Assembly: GCF_038958875.1 (NCBI RefSeq)
Contig: NZ_CP152407.1
Coordinates: 2,983,501 to 3,047,500 of the forward strand
Reading direction: 5' to 3'
DNA from: Acidovorax sp. FHTAMBA
GTDB taxonomy: Bacteria; Pseudomonadota; Gammaproteobacteria; Burkholderiales; Burkholderiaceae_C
Length of the DNA stretch: 64,000 nucleotides
Each line of letters begins with the position of its first letter. The stretch's first letter is position 1. A program made the position numbers and the translations under genes. Below the pieces are notes generated by a model. It was not told the DNA's origin, did not search any database, and saw only the letters and a list, made by a program, of their open reading frames with translations. Of this stretch, positions 8,301-17,305 are shown one piece after another.

Positions 8301-9410
8301 CTCGTCATACAGGCGAATGCAGATGCCGTTGGCCACGCGCCCGCAGCGGCCGGCGCGCTGGTTGGCGGCGGCCTGGCTGACGGGCTCGACCAGCAGCTGC
8401 TCCACCTTGCTACGGAAAGAGTAGCGCTTGACGCGCGCCGTACCTGCGTCAATCACATAACGAATGCCGGGCACGGTGAGCGAGGTCTCGGCCACGTTGG
8501 TCGCCAGCACGATGCGGCGGCCCGTGTGGCCGTCAAAAATGCGGTCCTGCTCGGCCTGACTCAGCCGGGCGAACAGCGGCAGCACCTCGGCATTGCGCAT
8601 CACGGGCTGGTGCGACAGGTGCTTGCGCAGGTGGTCGGCGGCCTCGCGGATCTCGCGCTCGCCGGGCAAAAACACCAGGATGTCACCCGCCGCATTACCC
8701 TGCCAAAGCTCGTCCACACCATCGGCAATGGCTTCGTTCAGGCCGTAGTCGCGGCTTTCTTCAAACGGGCGGTAGCGCTGCTCCACCGGAAAGGTGCGGC
8801 CCGACACATAAATGATGGGCGCCGGACCTTTGGCGGATTCGAAATGCTTGGCAAACCGGTCGGCATCGATGGTGGCCGACGTGACGATGACCTTGAGGTC
8901 CCGCCGGCGCGGCAGGATCTGGCGGATGTAGCCCAGCAGAAAGTCGATATTCAGGCTGCGTTCGTGCGCCTCGTCGATGATGATGGTGTCGTAGGCCTTG
9001 AGCAGCGGGTCGGTCTGCGTCTCGGCCAGCAGGATGCCGTCGGTCATCAGCTTGACGGAGGCATCGCGGCTCAAGCGGTCCTGGAAGCGCACCTTGAAGC
9101 CCACCACGTCACCCAGCGGGGTCTTCAATTCTTCGGCAATGCGCTTGGCCACGCTGCTGGCGGCAATGCGGCGCGGCTGGGTGTGGCCGATGAGCTGGCC
9201 TTTTTGACCCGGCTTCGCGTTGCACTTGCCCCGGCCCAGCGCCAGCGCAATCTTGGGCAGCTGCGTGGTTTTGCCCGAGCCGGTTTCGCCGCACACGATG
9301 ACAACCTGGTGCCGGGCAATGGCCTCCATGATCTCGTCGCGCCGTGCAGAGACGGGCAGGGATTCCGGGAACTCGATGTGCAGGGGGGTGGGAACTGTGG
9401 ACGCAGTCAA
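5331..9410 (-). CDS. hrpA: ATP-dependent RNA helicase HrpA (DEAH box)
   Basis: A 1359-residue DEAH/RHA helicase, close to the size of HrpA. Motif I GETGSGKTT is at residues 41-49, DEAH at 146-149, SATIDADRF follows as motif III, and ATNVAETSLTVPGIRYVIDAG and QRAGRCGR give motifs V and VI. The long C-terminal part (EWRDIHTQLL, WRDESKKQPDLL, then WTFGELPELMEIKKAG) matches the HrpA-specific DUF3418 end. HrpA acts on mRNA and stalled ribosomes. Two low-complexity Ala/Pro stretches interrupt it: one near residue 555 and one near residues 1030-1060. The second contains an in-frame copy of the dispersed family-1 repeat (6271-6322). Divergent from argA with 74 bases between starts. Confidence 0.96.
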   Translation of the reverse strand: MTASTVPTPLHIEFPESLPVSARRDEIMEAIARHQVVIVCGETGSGKTTQLPKIALALGRGKCNAKPGQKGQLIGHTQPRRIAASSVAKRIAEELKTPLGDVVGFKVRFQDRLSRDASVKLMTDGILLAETQTDPLLKAYDTIIIDEAHERSLNIDFLLGYIRQILPRRRDLKVIVTSATIDADRFAKHFESAKGPAPIIYVSGRTFPVEQRYRPFEESRDYGLNEAIADGVDELWQGNAAGDILVFLPGEREIREAADHLRKHLSHQPVMRNAEVLPLFARLSQAEQDRIFDGHTGRRIVLATNVAETSLTVPGIRYVIDAGTARVKRYSFRSKVEQLLVEPVSQAAANQRAGRCGRVANGICIRLYDEAGFNSRPRFTDPEILRSSLAGVILRMKSLHLGDVTQFPFIEAPSGRAIADGYQLLAELGAVDDANELTPMGVELSRLPLDPRVGRMIIEARDRKALDEVLIIASALSVQDVRDRPMEAQQQADQAHAKFDDDKSEFSGYLKLWKWINEARGGAPSLPSARAQKAMAAQKAPSQAYLPVAQRSGGGSPAAAPAAVPAAVPAATHKLSNRQYEQLLRQNFISIRRLREWRDIHTQLLTVVTEHKWQINTQPASYEQLHLSMLAGLLGNVGAKSDEEDWYLGARGIKFYKHPGAHLNKKPGRWIVASELVETTRLFGRGIAAIEPQWLEQIGGHVLKKQLLDPHWEKKSAEVVALERATLYGIVVYNNRRVNFGKVDPHAAREVFIREALVGGNWETKLPFLAANQKMIAKVEELEHKSRRQDVLVDDELIYAFYDQQLPPEVCSGHSFEAWYRDESKKQPDLLKLTREELMRHEAAGITTNAFPRTVRLGGVDCAASYLHEPGDARDGITVTIPLFVLNQVSDERCEWLVPGMLKDKIQALLKSLPQRPRSRFVPLPESATRLAALLGAPERFGTGSLTDVLLKQVRDETSLDVKRADFKLDMLSPHLFMNFRVVDEHGRQLGHGRNLGALKAEWGAKARGAFQALAGLKLGGGAAEGEKNESKMPPALDGKAQAATKSGVKGAASATATPASVPPSTPAGQRYTTWTFGELPELMEIKKAGQTLIGFPALIDGGDAVTIEVFDEPEVAAAKHRAGLRRLFALQIKDALKYLEKNIPDLQKMAVAYMQVGRSPDGTGGGTQEELRTQIIDVALDRAFLLDPLPTDEFAFKRRVEEGRGRLTLIANEVARLAATILTEYAAAARKIKDTKNAPEATADAQQQLQRLVPKNFIAVAPWAQLAHYARYLKAITLRLDKYRADPARDAAKLAELRPQEQRYWRLVAERKGAVDARMQELRWLLEELRVSFFAQELRTPQPVSVKRLDKLWAQLSS
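6271..6322 (-). repeat. Family-1 repeat, copy b, inside the hrpA coding sequence
   Basis: The + strand shows TAGCTGCTTGCGCTTTACC, ATCAAGCGCTGGAGGC and ATTTTTGACT, a clear family-1 copy. Read in hrpA (minus strand) it is in frame and encodes SKMPPALDGKAQAATKS at about residues 1030-1047, in the Ala/Pro/Ser linker before the C-terminal domain. The copy in dapE (63792-63846) is read in the same orientation and frame and gives RPAALAGKAQSAIKT. Confidence 0.9.
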
Positions 9411-9484
9411 GGCAGCAACTTCATAGACAATCGCGGATTATCCCAGTCCTGCTGCCTACCGTTTCCCGACCGCCACCCCCCACC

Positions 9485-10831
<1,347 letters not shown>

Positions 10832-10850
10832 GCCTCTTGTTCCGCCCCCC

Positions 10851-10914
10851 AACCGCTCACGCTGAGCCTGTCGAAGCGCTGTGGAAGGCTTCGACGAGCT
10901 CAGCCCGAACGGTT
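10851..10914. repeat. Long imperfect inverted repeat between argA and the beta-lactamase gene
   Basis: AACCGCTCACGCTGAGCCTG plus TCGAAGC on the left pairs with GCTTCGACGAGCTCAGCCCG plus AACGGTT on the right, around a 10-base loop. The arms are 27 bases with about five mismatches. The GGGCTGAGCNNGTCGAAGC core is a dispersed palindromic motif common in betaproteobacterial and other GC-rich genomes. It lies between two converging genes and may act as a bidirectional terminator; it has no U-run. Confidence 0.8.
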
Positions 10915-10958
10915 CTCGGCGCGCGGCGAATCAGGTCCCACCCTCGGTGAGCCCGCTG

Positions 10959-11861
10959 CTACCCCTGCCGGGCCGCAACAATAGCCCTCGCCACCTGTGC
11001 AATCGCCGCATCGCGCTGCTCCGGCTTGGCGGTGGACCGCGTGAGGTAACAGGTCACCAGCACTGGGGCGCCTCCGCCGGGAGGCCACATGACCCCGATG
11101 TCGTTGGCCGTGCCGCTGTCTCCCGCCGTTCCCGTCTTGTCCCCCACCTTCCAGCCCGGCACACCCGCGCGCAGGCGCTTGTCGCCCGTGCTCGTCTCTA
11201 CCAGCCAGCGCTGCAGCCAGGCGCGCGACGGTGGCGTAAGCACATCGCCCAGCACCAGTTTTTGCAGGGTCTGCAACATGGCCAGCGGCGTGGTCGTGTC
11301 GCGCGGGTCGCCCACAGCCGCCTCGTTCAGCGTGGGCTCGGTGCGGTCCAGCCGCGTGATGCTGTCGCCCAGTGATCTCACAAAGGCCGTGAACCCAGCC
11401 GGCCCGCCATGGCGCGCCAGCAAGACATTGGCGGCGGTGTTGTCGCTCAGGCTCACGGTGGCGGCGCACAGCTCGCCCACCGTCAACCCGCCCCCATCGC
11501 CCGCGCGGGGGCCGCTGACGGGCGAATACGCCACCACATCGGCCACCGCGTAGTGCACGCGGGCATCCAGCCGCTCTCTGCCCTGGTCCACCAGCGCCAA
11601 CATCCAGCCCGCCAGCACCGCCTTGAAGGTGCTGGCCATGGCAAAACGCTCGTCCTGGCGCCAGCCCAACTGCAGGCCCGAGCCCATGTCCAGCATGGCC
11701 ACGCCCAAACGGCCCTGGGCGGTGCGTTCGATGTTGGCGAGCGTCTCGTTCCATTCGCGGGTGGTCTTGTTGCGGCCCGCTGCGTTGCTGGTAGCCGCGC
11801 AACCCCAAAGAGGCATGGTGGTAGCGGCCATCAAACCCAAGGAAAACTGTCGTCTTTGCAT
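10959..11861 (-). CDS. Class A serine beta-lactamase with Tat-type signal
   Basis: A 300-residue class A enzyme with all catalytic motifs: STFK (Ser77-Lys80, Ambler 70-73), SDN at 139-141 (Ambler 130-132), EPTLN with Glu175 (Ambler 166) and KTG at 242-244 (Ambler 234-236). It hydrolyses beta-lactams in the periplasm. The N-terminus MQRRQFSLGLMAATTMPLWG has a twin-arginine pair before a hydrophobic stretch, so Tat export is likely; a Cys at 21 is not in a perfect lipobox. The gene is divergent from an AmpR-type regulator with 97 bases between starts, the arrangement of inducible class A enzymes (PenA/PenR type). Spectrum cannot be told from sequence. Confidence 0.94.
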   Translation of the reverse strand: MQRRQFSLGLMAATTMPLWGCAATSNAAGRNKTTREWNETLANIERTAQGRLGVAMLDMGSGLQLGWRQDERFAMASTFKAVLAGWMLALVDQGRERLDARVHYAVADVVAYSPVSGPRAGDGGGLTVGELCAATVSLSDNTAANVLLARHGGPAGFTAFVRSLGDSITRLDRTEPTLNEAAVGDPRDTTTPLAMLQTLQKLVLGDVLTPPSRAWLQRWLVETSTGDKRLRAGVPGWKVGDKTGTAGDSGTANDIGVMWPPGGGAPVLVTCYLTRSTAKPEQRDAAIAQVARAIVAARQG

Positions 11862-11958
11862 AAGAAACTGGAGGTGAGTTGAGACAAGGTCCGAACGATA
11901 CGGAGATCAAGCCCCCAGCACCATCGACAATAATTGCCGCCAGCCCCCTGAAAAACTT

Positions 11959-12837
11959 ATGCATCTCCCGCTCAATGCCCTGCGCGCGTTCGAAGCCTCG
12001 GCGCGCCACCTCAACCTCACGCGGGCTGCCCAGGAGTTGCACGTCACGCAGACAGCGGTCAGCCAGCACATCCGCAAGCTCGAAGACCGCCTGGGCAAGC
12101 CGCTGTTTCGCCGCCTGCCGCGCGGGCTGGCGTTGACGGACGAGGGCCAGGCGTTGCTGCCTGCGGTGACCGAGTCGTTCGCCAGCCTTGAGCGCGCCCT
12201 GGAAAAACTGGGCGACACCCGCCCGCGCGAGGTGCTGACCGTGGGCGCCGTGGGCACCTTTGCCGTGGGCTGGCTGCTGCCCCGGCTGCGCGACTTTCAA
12301 GAGGCCTGCCCGTTTGTGGACCTGCGCTTGCTCACGCACAACAACCGGGTGGACATGGCGGGCGAAGGGCTGGACTACGCGATCCGCTTTGGCGACGGCG
12401 CCTGGCACGGCACACATGCCGAACGCATCATGGACGCGCCGATGTCCGTGATGTGCACCCCGGCCCTGGCCCACAGCCTGCGCACCGCCGCCGACCTGGC
12501 ACGGCAACCGCTGCTGCGCAGCTACCGCACGGATGAATGGGCTGCATGGTTCGAGGCCGCAGGCGCGCCCTGCCCGGTGCTGCGTGGCGCGGTGTTCGAC
12601 TCGTCCCTCACGCTGGCCGAGGCGGCGGCGCAAGGCGCGGGCATGGCGCTGCTGCCGGTGGCGATGTTCACACGCGAGCTGCAGCAAGGTCGGCTGGTGC
12701 AGCCCTTTGCACTGGAGCTGCACCGCGGTGCCTACTGGCTCACGCACCTGCAGTCGCGCCCCGTCACGGGGGCCATGGCAGCGTTCAGTGCGTGGCTGCA
12801 AGCGCAGCAGGCGAAAACAGCCGCAAAAATACCATAG
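11959..12837 (+). CDS. LysR-family regulator, AmpR type
   Basis: A 292-residue LysR protein. The winged helix is seen at ALRAFEASARHLNLTRAAQE and TQTAVSQHIRKLE; the effector domain has VGAVGTFAVGWLLPRL, DLRLLTHNNRVDMAGEGLDY and AAQGAGMALLPVAMF, all typical of AmpR/PenR/GcvA-like regulators. AmpR proteins sense muropeptides released from the cell wall and switch the divergent beta-lactamase gene from repression to activation. The divergent beta-lactamase at 10959-11861 supports this role directly. No clear T-N11-A box could be singled out in the 97-base shared region. The gene ends close to the intergenic repeat at 12838. Confidence 0.92.
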   Translation: MHLPLNALRAFEASARHLNLTRAAQELHVTQTAVSQHIRKLEDRLGKPLFRRLPRGLALTDEGQALLPAVTESFASLERALEKLGDTRPREVLTVGAVGTFAVGWLLPRLRDFQEACPFVDLRLLTHNNRVDMAGEGLDYAIRFGDGAWHGTHAERIMDAPMSVMCTPALAHSLRTAADLARQPLLRSYRTDEWAAWFEAAGAPCPVLRGAVFDSSLTLAEAAAQGAGMALLPVAMFTRELQQGRLVQPFALELHRGAYWLTHLQSRPVTGAMAAFSAWLQAQQAKTAAKIP

Positions 12838-12896
12838 AAATTGGCCTTTCACGCTTGTTGGTAAAGCGCAAGCAGCTATTAATTCAATAGCAAATC
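12838..12896 (+). repeat. Family-1 repeat, copy c (between converging genes)
   Basis: Starts at the end of the ampR-like gene, in the space before the converging HD-GYP gene. The + strand shows TTGGCCTTTCACGCTTG, TTGGTAAAGCGCAAGCAGC and TATTAATTCAATAGCAAA, so both stem-loops are present. It may serve as a bidirectional terminator. Confidence 0.85.
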
Positions 12897-12911
12897 AATG
12901 GCAATCGGGTT

Positions 12912-14558
12912 TCAGCCTCGCACCGCCAGCGCCAGCGCCAGGGTATCCGGCGGCACCTCGTCCACCTGGGCAGGCTCCAGGAACTCGCGCCCGTACCGTT
13001 CGTACACACGCTCCCGCACGAACACTTCGAACAGGTCCGGGTCGATATGCCCGTTGTCACGCATCCGGCACATGATGGCGATGGCCTGCGACAGGGTCAT
13101 GCCGCTCTTGTACGGCCGGTCTGCGGCCGTGAGGGCCTCAAAGATGTCGGCAATGCCCATCATCCGGGCCTGCAGCGACATCTGGTCGCGGGTGAGGCCG
13201 CGCGGGTAGCCCTTTCCGTCCATGCGTTCGTGGTGGCCGCCTGCGTATTCGGGAACGTTTTTCAGATGCCGCGGCCAGGGGAGCGTCTCCAGCATCTTGA
13301 TGGTGGCGACGATGTGGTAATTGATGGTGTCGCGCTCGGCCTGGTTCAGCGTGCCCGAGCGGATGGTGAGGTTCTCCACCTCCTCGGCAGAGAGGAAACT
13401 GGTCTGCACGCCCTGCGGGTTGCGCCAGTGGCGCATGGCGGCAATGTCGCGCACGCGCTGCTGGTCTTCGGGGCGCATGGCCTCGGTGCCCGCGTTGCTG
13501 CGGCGCAGAAATTCGCGGTCTTCCTCCAGCGCATGGATCTCGTGCTGCAGGGCCTGCAGCTCCTGCCCCTCGGCACGGGCATCCACCACCGGGCGCAGCG
13601 CCAGCTGGCGGCGCAGGGCGGCCAGTTCGGCGTCGCGCTTCAAGACTTCAAAGCGCGTGTCCACCAGGCCGATGCGGTCGTACAGTGTTTGCAGCTTGGT
13701 CGCCTTGTCCACCACATGCACCGGCGTGGTGATCTTGCCGCAGTCGTGCAGCAGGCCGGCCATCTTGAGCTCGTAGCGGTCCCGGTCACTCATGCGAAAG
13801 CCCGCCAGCGGCCCCTGGTTGGTGGCATTCACCGCCTCGGCCAGCATCATGGTGAGGGCGGGCACACGCTGGCAATGGCCACCGGTGTAGGGCGACTTTT
13901 CGTCAATGGCCAGGTTGATCAGGTTCACAAACGACTCGAACAGGCGTTCGAGCTGCGTGATGAGCAGCCGGTTGGTGAGCGCAATCGCAGCCTGCGAGGC
14001 CAGCGACTCGGCCAGGCCCTGGTCGGCCTCGGAGAACGTGGTGACCTCGCCGGTCTCCCAGTGCCGCGCGTTGATGAGCTGCAGCACGCCGATCAGTTCG
14101 TGGTCGTGGTTCTTCATCGGCACGGTCAGAAACGATTGCGAGCGGTACCCCGTGCGCGCATCGAAACTGCGCGTGCCTGAAAAATCAAAGCCCTCGGCGC
14201 AGTAGGCGTCGGCAATGTTCACCGTGCGGTCGTGGATGGCGGCATATGCGGCCACCAGCGAATCGTTGGGGCTGCCATCGGCGTTGCGCAGCGGCAGGTG
14301 CGGAAAATCAATCGGCTTGCCCGTGGTGCCGCCCAGGCGAATGTCCAGCGAATCGGTGCGCAGTATCTCGAACTTGAGCGACTGGCCGTCCTCCGTCACG
14401 CTGTAGAGCGTGCCGCCATCCGCGCCGGTGATGGCCCTGGCAGCCTCCAGAATGTTCTCCAGCAGGCGGTCGATGTTGCGCTCGCGCGAGAGCGCGGCCC
14501 CGATGCCATTGAGCTGCTCCAGGCGGCGAAACAGGTTGAGGGAGGGTTCCTGGGCCAT
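12912..14558 (-). CDS. GAF plus HD-GYP protein, predicted c-di-GMP phosphodiesterase
   Basis: A 548-residue soluble protein. The N-terminal half is a GAF sensor domain (FRRLEQLNGIGAALSRERNI, ITGADGGTLYSVTEDGQSL, SFLTVPMKNHDHELIGVLQL). The C-terminal half is an HD-GYP domain: LLHDCGKITTP with the HD pair and HHERMDGKGYPRGL with the GYP signature. HD-GYP enzymes hydrolyse c-di-GMP. Between the HD and GYP parts there is an extra stretch of about 100 charged, helical residues (DAELAALRRQLALRPVV, EIHALEEDREFLRRS), longer than in standard HD-GYP domains. I choose the ATG at 14558 over the one at 14663, because only there does the GAF start look normal. It is divergent from trhO. Confidence 0.88.
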   Translation of the reverse strand: MAQEPSLNLFRRLEQLNGIGAALSRERNIDRLLENILEAARAITGADGGTLYSVTEDGQSLKFEILRTDSLDIRLGGTTGKPIDFPHLPLRNADGSPNDSLVAAYAAIHDRTVNIADAYCAEGFDFSGTRSFDARTGYRSQSFLTVPMKNHDHELIGVLQLINARHWETGEVTTFSEADQGLAESLASQAAIALTNRLLITQLERLFESFVNLINLAIDEKSPYTGGHCQRVPALTMMLAEAVNATNQGPLAGFRMSDRDRYELKMAGLLHDCGKITTPVHVVDKATKLQTLYDRIGLVDTRFEVLKRDAELAALRRQLALRPVVDARAEGQELQALQHEIHALEEDREFLRRSNAGTEAMRPEDQQRVRDIAAMRHWRNPQGVQTSFLSAEEVENLTIRSGTLNQAERDTINYHIVATIKMLETLPWPRHLKNVPEYAGGHHERMDGKGYPRGLTRDQMSLQARMMGIADIFEALTAADRPYKSGMTLSQAIAIMCRMRDNGHIDPDLFEVFVRERVYERYGREFLEPAQVDEVPPDTLALALAVRG

Positions 14559-14649
14559 AAGACACCTTGGGTGCGTGTTGGGGACTCCGGCATCGTAACG
14601 AAAGTGACCGCTATCATCACCCTTCTTTGCTGCTCTTCGCCCCCATTTC

Positions 14650-15648
14650 GTGGACTCGGTCACACCCCGCTACCTCACTGTTGCGCTTTACCTGTTTGTC
14701 GACCTGCCCGACTGCGCCACGCTGCGTGCGCCGCTGCAGACCCTGTGCGACGAGCGCGGCGTGCGCGGCATGCTGCTGCTGGCGCCCGAGGGCATCAACG
14801 GCACCATTGCGGGCGCACCCGATGATGTATTGGCCGTGCTGGCCTGGCTGCGCAGCGATACCCGCTTTGCGAAGCTGCAGCACAAGGAGGCCCCCACCGA
14901 CCGCCAGCCGTTCTACCGCATGCGCGTGCGGCTCAAGCGCGAGATCGTGACCCTGGGCGTGCCGGGCCTGAACCCCGCGCGCAACGCCGGCACCTATGTG
15001 AAGCCTGAAGACTGGAATGCGCTCATCGACGACCCCGGCGTGGTGGTGGTGGACACGCGCAACGACTACGAGGTGGGCATCGGCACGTTCGCGCGCGCCA
15101 TCAACCCGCACACCAAGAGCTTCGCGGAGTTTCCGGCCTGGGTGGAACGCGAGAAACAACCCGGCGGCGTGCTGGCGGGCAAACCGCGGGTCGCCATGTT
15201 CTGCACTGGCGGCATCCGCTGCGAGAAATCCACCGCGCTGCTCAGGTCGCAGGGGTTCGACGATGTGTTCCACCTGGAAGGCGGCATCCTGAAATACCTG
15301 GAAACGGTGCCGGAAGAAAACAGTCGCTGGCAGGGCGACTGTTTTGTGTTTGACGAGCGCGTGTCCGTGGGCCACGGCCTGGCGCCGGGGCACCACCAGT
15401 TGTGCCGGTCCTGTCGCATGCCGCTGGGCGAAGCCGAGCTCGCATCACCCCACTACGTGCGCGGCGTAAGCTGCCCCTACTGCCACGGCACCCGCACGCC
15501 CGAACAGGAACGCGCACTGGCCGAACGCCAGCGCCAGATGGACCTGGCGGAGCAACGCGGGCAAGCGCACCTGGGCGCACGGCAACCCGGCGCACCCGCG
15601 CGGGCCGCCGCCTGCGATGTGGGCGGGTGTGAGGGCGAGCCCGCGTGA
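14650..15648 (+). CDS. trhO: tRNA uridine(34) hydroxylase TrhO (rhodanese family)
   Basis: A 332-residue member of the YceA/TrhO family. The N-terminal ferredoxin-like part (GMLLLAPEGINGTIAG) is followed by a rhodanese domain whose loop FCTGGIRCEKS holds the active Cys185, and by a C-terminal Cys-rich segment (CRSCRMPLGEAE, CPYCHG). TrhO hydroxylates U34 of tRNAs at position 5 with oxygen, a step toward cmo5U or mcmo5U. The C-terminal 60 residues are Arg/Gln/Ala-rich and longer than in E. coli. Its stop overlaps the GTG of the next gene by three bases (GTGA). Confidence 0.93.
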   Translation: MDSVTPRYLTVALYLFVDLPDCATLRAPLQTLCDERGVRGMLLLAPEGINGTIAGAPDDVLAVLAWLRSDTRFAKLQHKEAPTDRQPFYRMRVRLKREIVTLGVPGLNPARNAGTYVKPEDWNALIDDPGVVVVDTRNDYEVGIGTFARAINPHTKSFAEFPAWVEREKQPGGVLAGKPRVAMFCTGGIRCEKSTALLRSQGFDDVFHLEGGILKYLETVPEENSRWQGDCFVFDERVSVGHGLAPGHHQLCRSCRMPLGEAELASPHYVRGVSCPYCHGTRTPEQERALAERQRQMDLAEQRGQAHLGARQPGAPARAAACDVGGCEGEPA

Positions 15649-16313
15649 ACGCTGCCCTGCCCGTTCTGTACTCCTTTCGCCGCTGCCCGTATGCCATGCG
15701 CGCCCGGCTGGCGCTGGCTGTCAGCGGGCAGGCCTGCGAGCTGCGCGAGGTGGTGTTGCGCAACAAACCCCAGGGCTTGCTGCAGGCATCGCCCAAGGCC
15801 ACCGTGCCCGTACTGGTGCTGGCAGATGGCAGGGTGCTGGACCAGAGCCTGGACATCATGCAATGGGCGCTGGCGCAGCGCGATCCTGCGCACTGGCTGG
15901 CCCCCAGCGAAGGCACCGAGGCCGACATGCTGGCGCTGATTGAAGAATGCGACAGCCGGTTCAAGCAGGCGCTTGACCGCTGCAAGTACCCTGCCCGCTA
16001 TCCCGCATCAGATGCTGCTGTTGCGCGAGTACAGGCTGTGGAGTGGCTGCAGGGCCTGCAGGCGCGGCTGGTTCGGCACAACTTCCTGTTTGGCCGCCAT
16101 GCGGCGCTGGCGGACATGGCGATTGCACCTTTCGTGCGGCAGTTTGCCGGCATCGATGCCAGCTGGTGGCAGGCACAGCCCTGGCCGCACCTGCAGGCCT
16201 GGCTGGCACAGTGGCAGTCCAGCCACCTCTTTGAGAGCGTGATGCACAAACTGCCCGCCTGGATCGATGGCACCGCAGGTGTGCCATTTCCGCACCCGCC
16301 GACCACGGACTGA
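15645..16313 (+). CDS. Glutathione S-transferase family protein (GrxB/Grx2-like)
   Basis: A 222-residue protein starting at GTG inside the trhO stop (GTGA overlap), hence coupled. The N-terminal thioredoxin-fold domain has LYSFRRCPYAMRARLAL, where CPYAMR is the glutaredoxin/GST Cys motif with a Cys-Pro-Tyr, and KATVPVLVLADGRVLDQSLD is the glutathione-binding cis-Pro region with the S-x-D/E pair. A helical GST C-terminal domain follows (ALADMAIAPFVRQFAGID). It probably uses glutathione for conjugation or as a thiol reductase. The substrate is unknown. The adjacent 72-residue gene follows after six bases. Confidence 0.85.
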   Translation: MNAALPVLYSFRRCPYAMRARLALAVSGQACELREVVLRNKPQGLLQASPKATVPVLVLADGRVLDQSLDIMQWALAQRDPAHWLAPSEGTEADMLALIEECDSRFKQALDRCKYPARYPASDAAVARVQAVEWLQGLQARLVRHNFLFGRHAALADMAIAPFVRQFAGIDASWWQAQPWPHLQAWLAQWQSSHLFESVMHKLPAWIDGTAGVPFPHPPTTD

Positions 16314-16319
16314 CCCACA

Positions 16320-16538
16320 ATGAAAACCATCGACGAGATGCTGAACCTGGATCTGCTCACCCCCGATCAGCACCTGCAGATCAGCGCATGGATTGCCCGC
16401 TCTTCATCGCCCGAAGAGATATTGCAGATGCCGGCGCCCCTGTGGCAGGCCGTGGAGCGGGCCAGCCAGACCATGGGCATCCACGAAGACCTGATGCGCC
16501 CGCCCTCGCTGGACGCAGGCGACCTGGTATTGGGCTGA
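16320..16538 (+). CDS. Small conserved protein of unknown function
   Basis: A 72-residue protein beginning MKTIDEMLNLDLLTPDQHLQ. It is mostly helical and mildly acidic, with no membrane segment, signal or metal motif. Pairs such as SSSPEEILQMPAPLWQAVE suggest two short helices separated by Pro. The gene is six bases after the GST-family gene and before a strong hairpin at 16563, so it is probably the last gene of the trhO-GST transcript. I do not recognise the family; the tight spacing, normal codon use and ATG start make it a real gene. No function is proposed. Confidence 0.65.
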   Translation: MKTIDEMLNLDLLTPDQHLQISAWIARSSSPEEILQMPAPLWQAVERASQTMGIHEDLMRPPSLDAGDLVLG

Positions 16539-16562
16539 CCGCAACCGGTCGGGCAAAACAAA

Positions 16563-16584
16563 AGGCGCTCGGGTGAGCGCCTCG
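16563..16584. terminator. Hairpin between converging transcripts
   Basis: AGGCGCTC and GAGCGCCT form a perfect 8-base stem around GGGT, with an A-rich run before it (CAAAACAAA) and TCGTT after it. It lies between the 72-residue gene (plus) and dsbB (minus), so it can serve both; the A-run acts as the U-run for the minus-strand transcript. Confidence 0.7.
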
Positions 16585-16620
16585 TTCAGCACGTTCGTGG
16601 CAACCGTGGCACCAGTGAAA

Positions 16621-17160
16621 TCAGGCCACCGAATACCCAGAACCGCCTGGGCGCCCGCCCCTGACGCCGCGCACCACAAGCGCCAGCAGCACCACGGCAA
16701 ACGCCACAAAACACAGGAACGACCAGTTGGCTATCGAGCCGCCCAGAAAGGTCCAGTCAATCGCAGCGCAGTCGCCAGAACCTCGGAAGATCATGGGAAT
16801 GGCGCGGCTGATGGGGTAGTTTTCAATCATTCCGTAGAAGTCACGACCGCAGGTGGCGATTTCGGGCGGGTACCACTGCAGCCAGCTCTGGCGGGCCGCC
16901 ACAAAGGCGCCGAAGCCGGAAGACAGCAGCGCCAGCGCAGCCATGGTTATCCACCAGCCTTTTTGGCCTCTGGCGCTTGCCAGGGCTGTAAAGATTGCTA
17001 CACCGATGAGAGCATAACGCTGCACGATGCACATCGGGCAGGGCTCCAAGCCCACCACGTGCTGCAAATACATGCCAAACGCCAGCATGGCCACGCAGGC
17101 CACACTGATCAGCGCCAGCACGCGGCGCGGGGCCTGATCGATCCAGTTCAACACCATCAT
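16621..17160 (-). CDS. dsbB: Disulfide bond formation protein B
   Basis: A 179-residue inner-membrane protein with four hydrophobic segments. The first periplasmic loop has the redox pair CPMC (Cys41, Cys44) after VVGLEP, and the second loop has Cys104 and Cys131 (ATCGRDF and GSGDCAAIDW). These are the four essential cysteines of DsbB, which reoxidises DsbA and passes electrons to ubiquinone. QRYALI after the first pair holds the Arg usual for quinone binding. The ATG at 17160 gives the normal length. It is followed by 145 bases holding family-2 repeat copy B, then the cysA stop. It seems monocistronic. Confidence 0.93.
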   Translation of the reverse strand: MMVLNWIDQAPRRVLALISVACVAMLAFGMYLQHVVGLEPCPMCIVQRYALIGVAIFTALASARGQKGWWITMAALALLSSGFGAFVAARQSWLQWYPPEIATCGRDFYGMIENYPISRAIPMIFRGSGDCAAIDWTFLGGSIANWSFLCFVAFAVVLLALVVRGVRGGRPGGSGYSVA

Positions 17161-17221
17161 TCCTCTCCCTCATCCAACAGTAGCCGCGCAGGGCATTGCC
17201 TCTGAAACCGTCACAGCCCAA

Positions 17222-17305
17222 ACGCGCGGACGGCCAGCAAGGGCCGCCCCGCAGCAAAGGCCGTCGTCGCCCTCAGGGGGAAGACGCAAAGCAGCTCAGG
17301 GGGAG
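17222..17305 (-). repeat. Family-2 3'-end repeat, copy B (after cysA)
   Basis: Starts one base after the cysA stop, read on the minus strand: CCCCCTGAGCTGCTTTGCG, TCTTCCCCCTGAGGGC, then TTTGCTGCGGGGCGGCCCTTG. It is shorter than copies A and C and lacks the inner hairpin, but the flanks are the same and the orientation relative to the upstream gene is the same. Confidence 0.8.
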
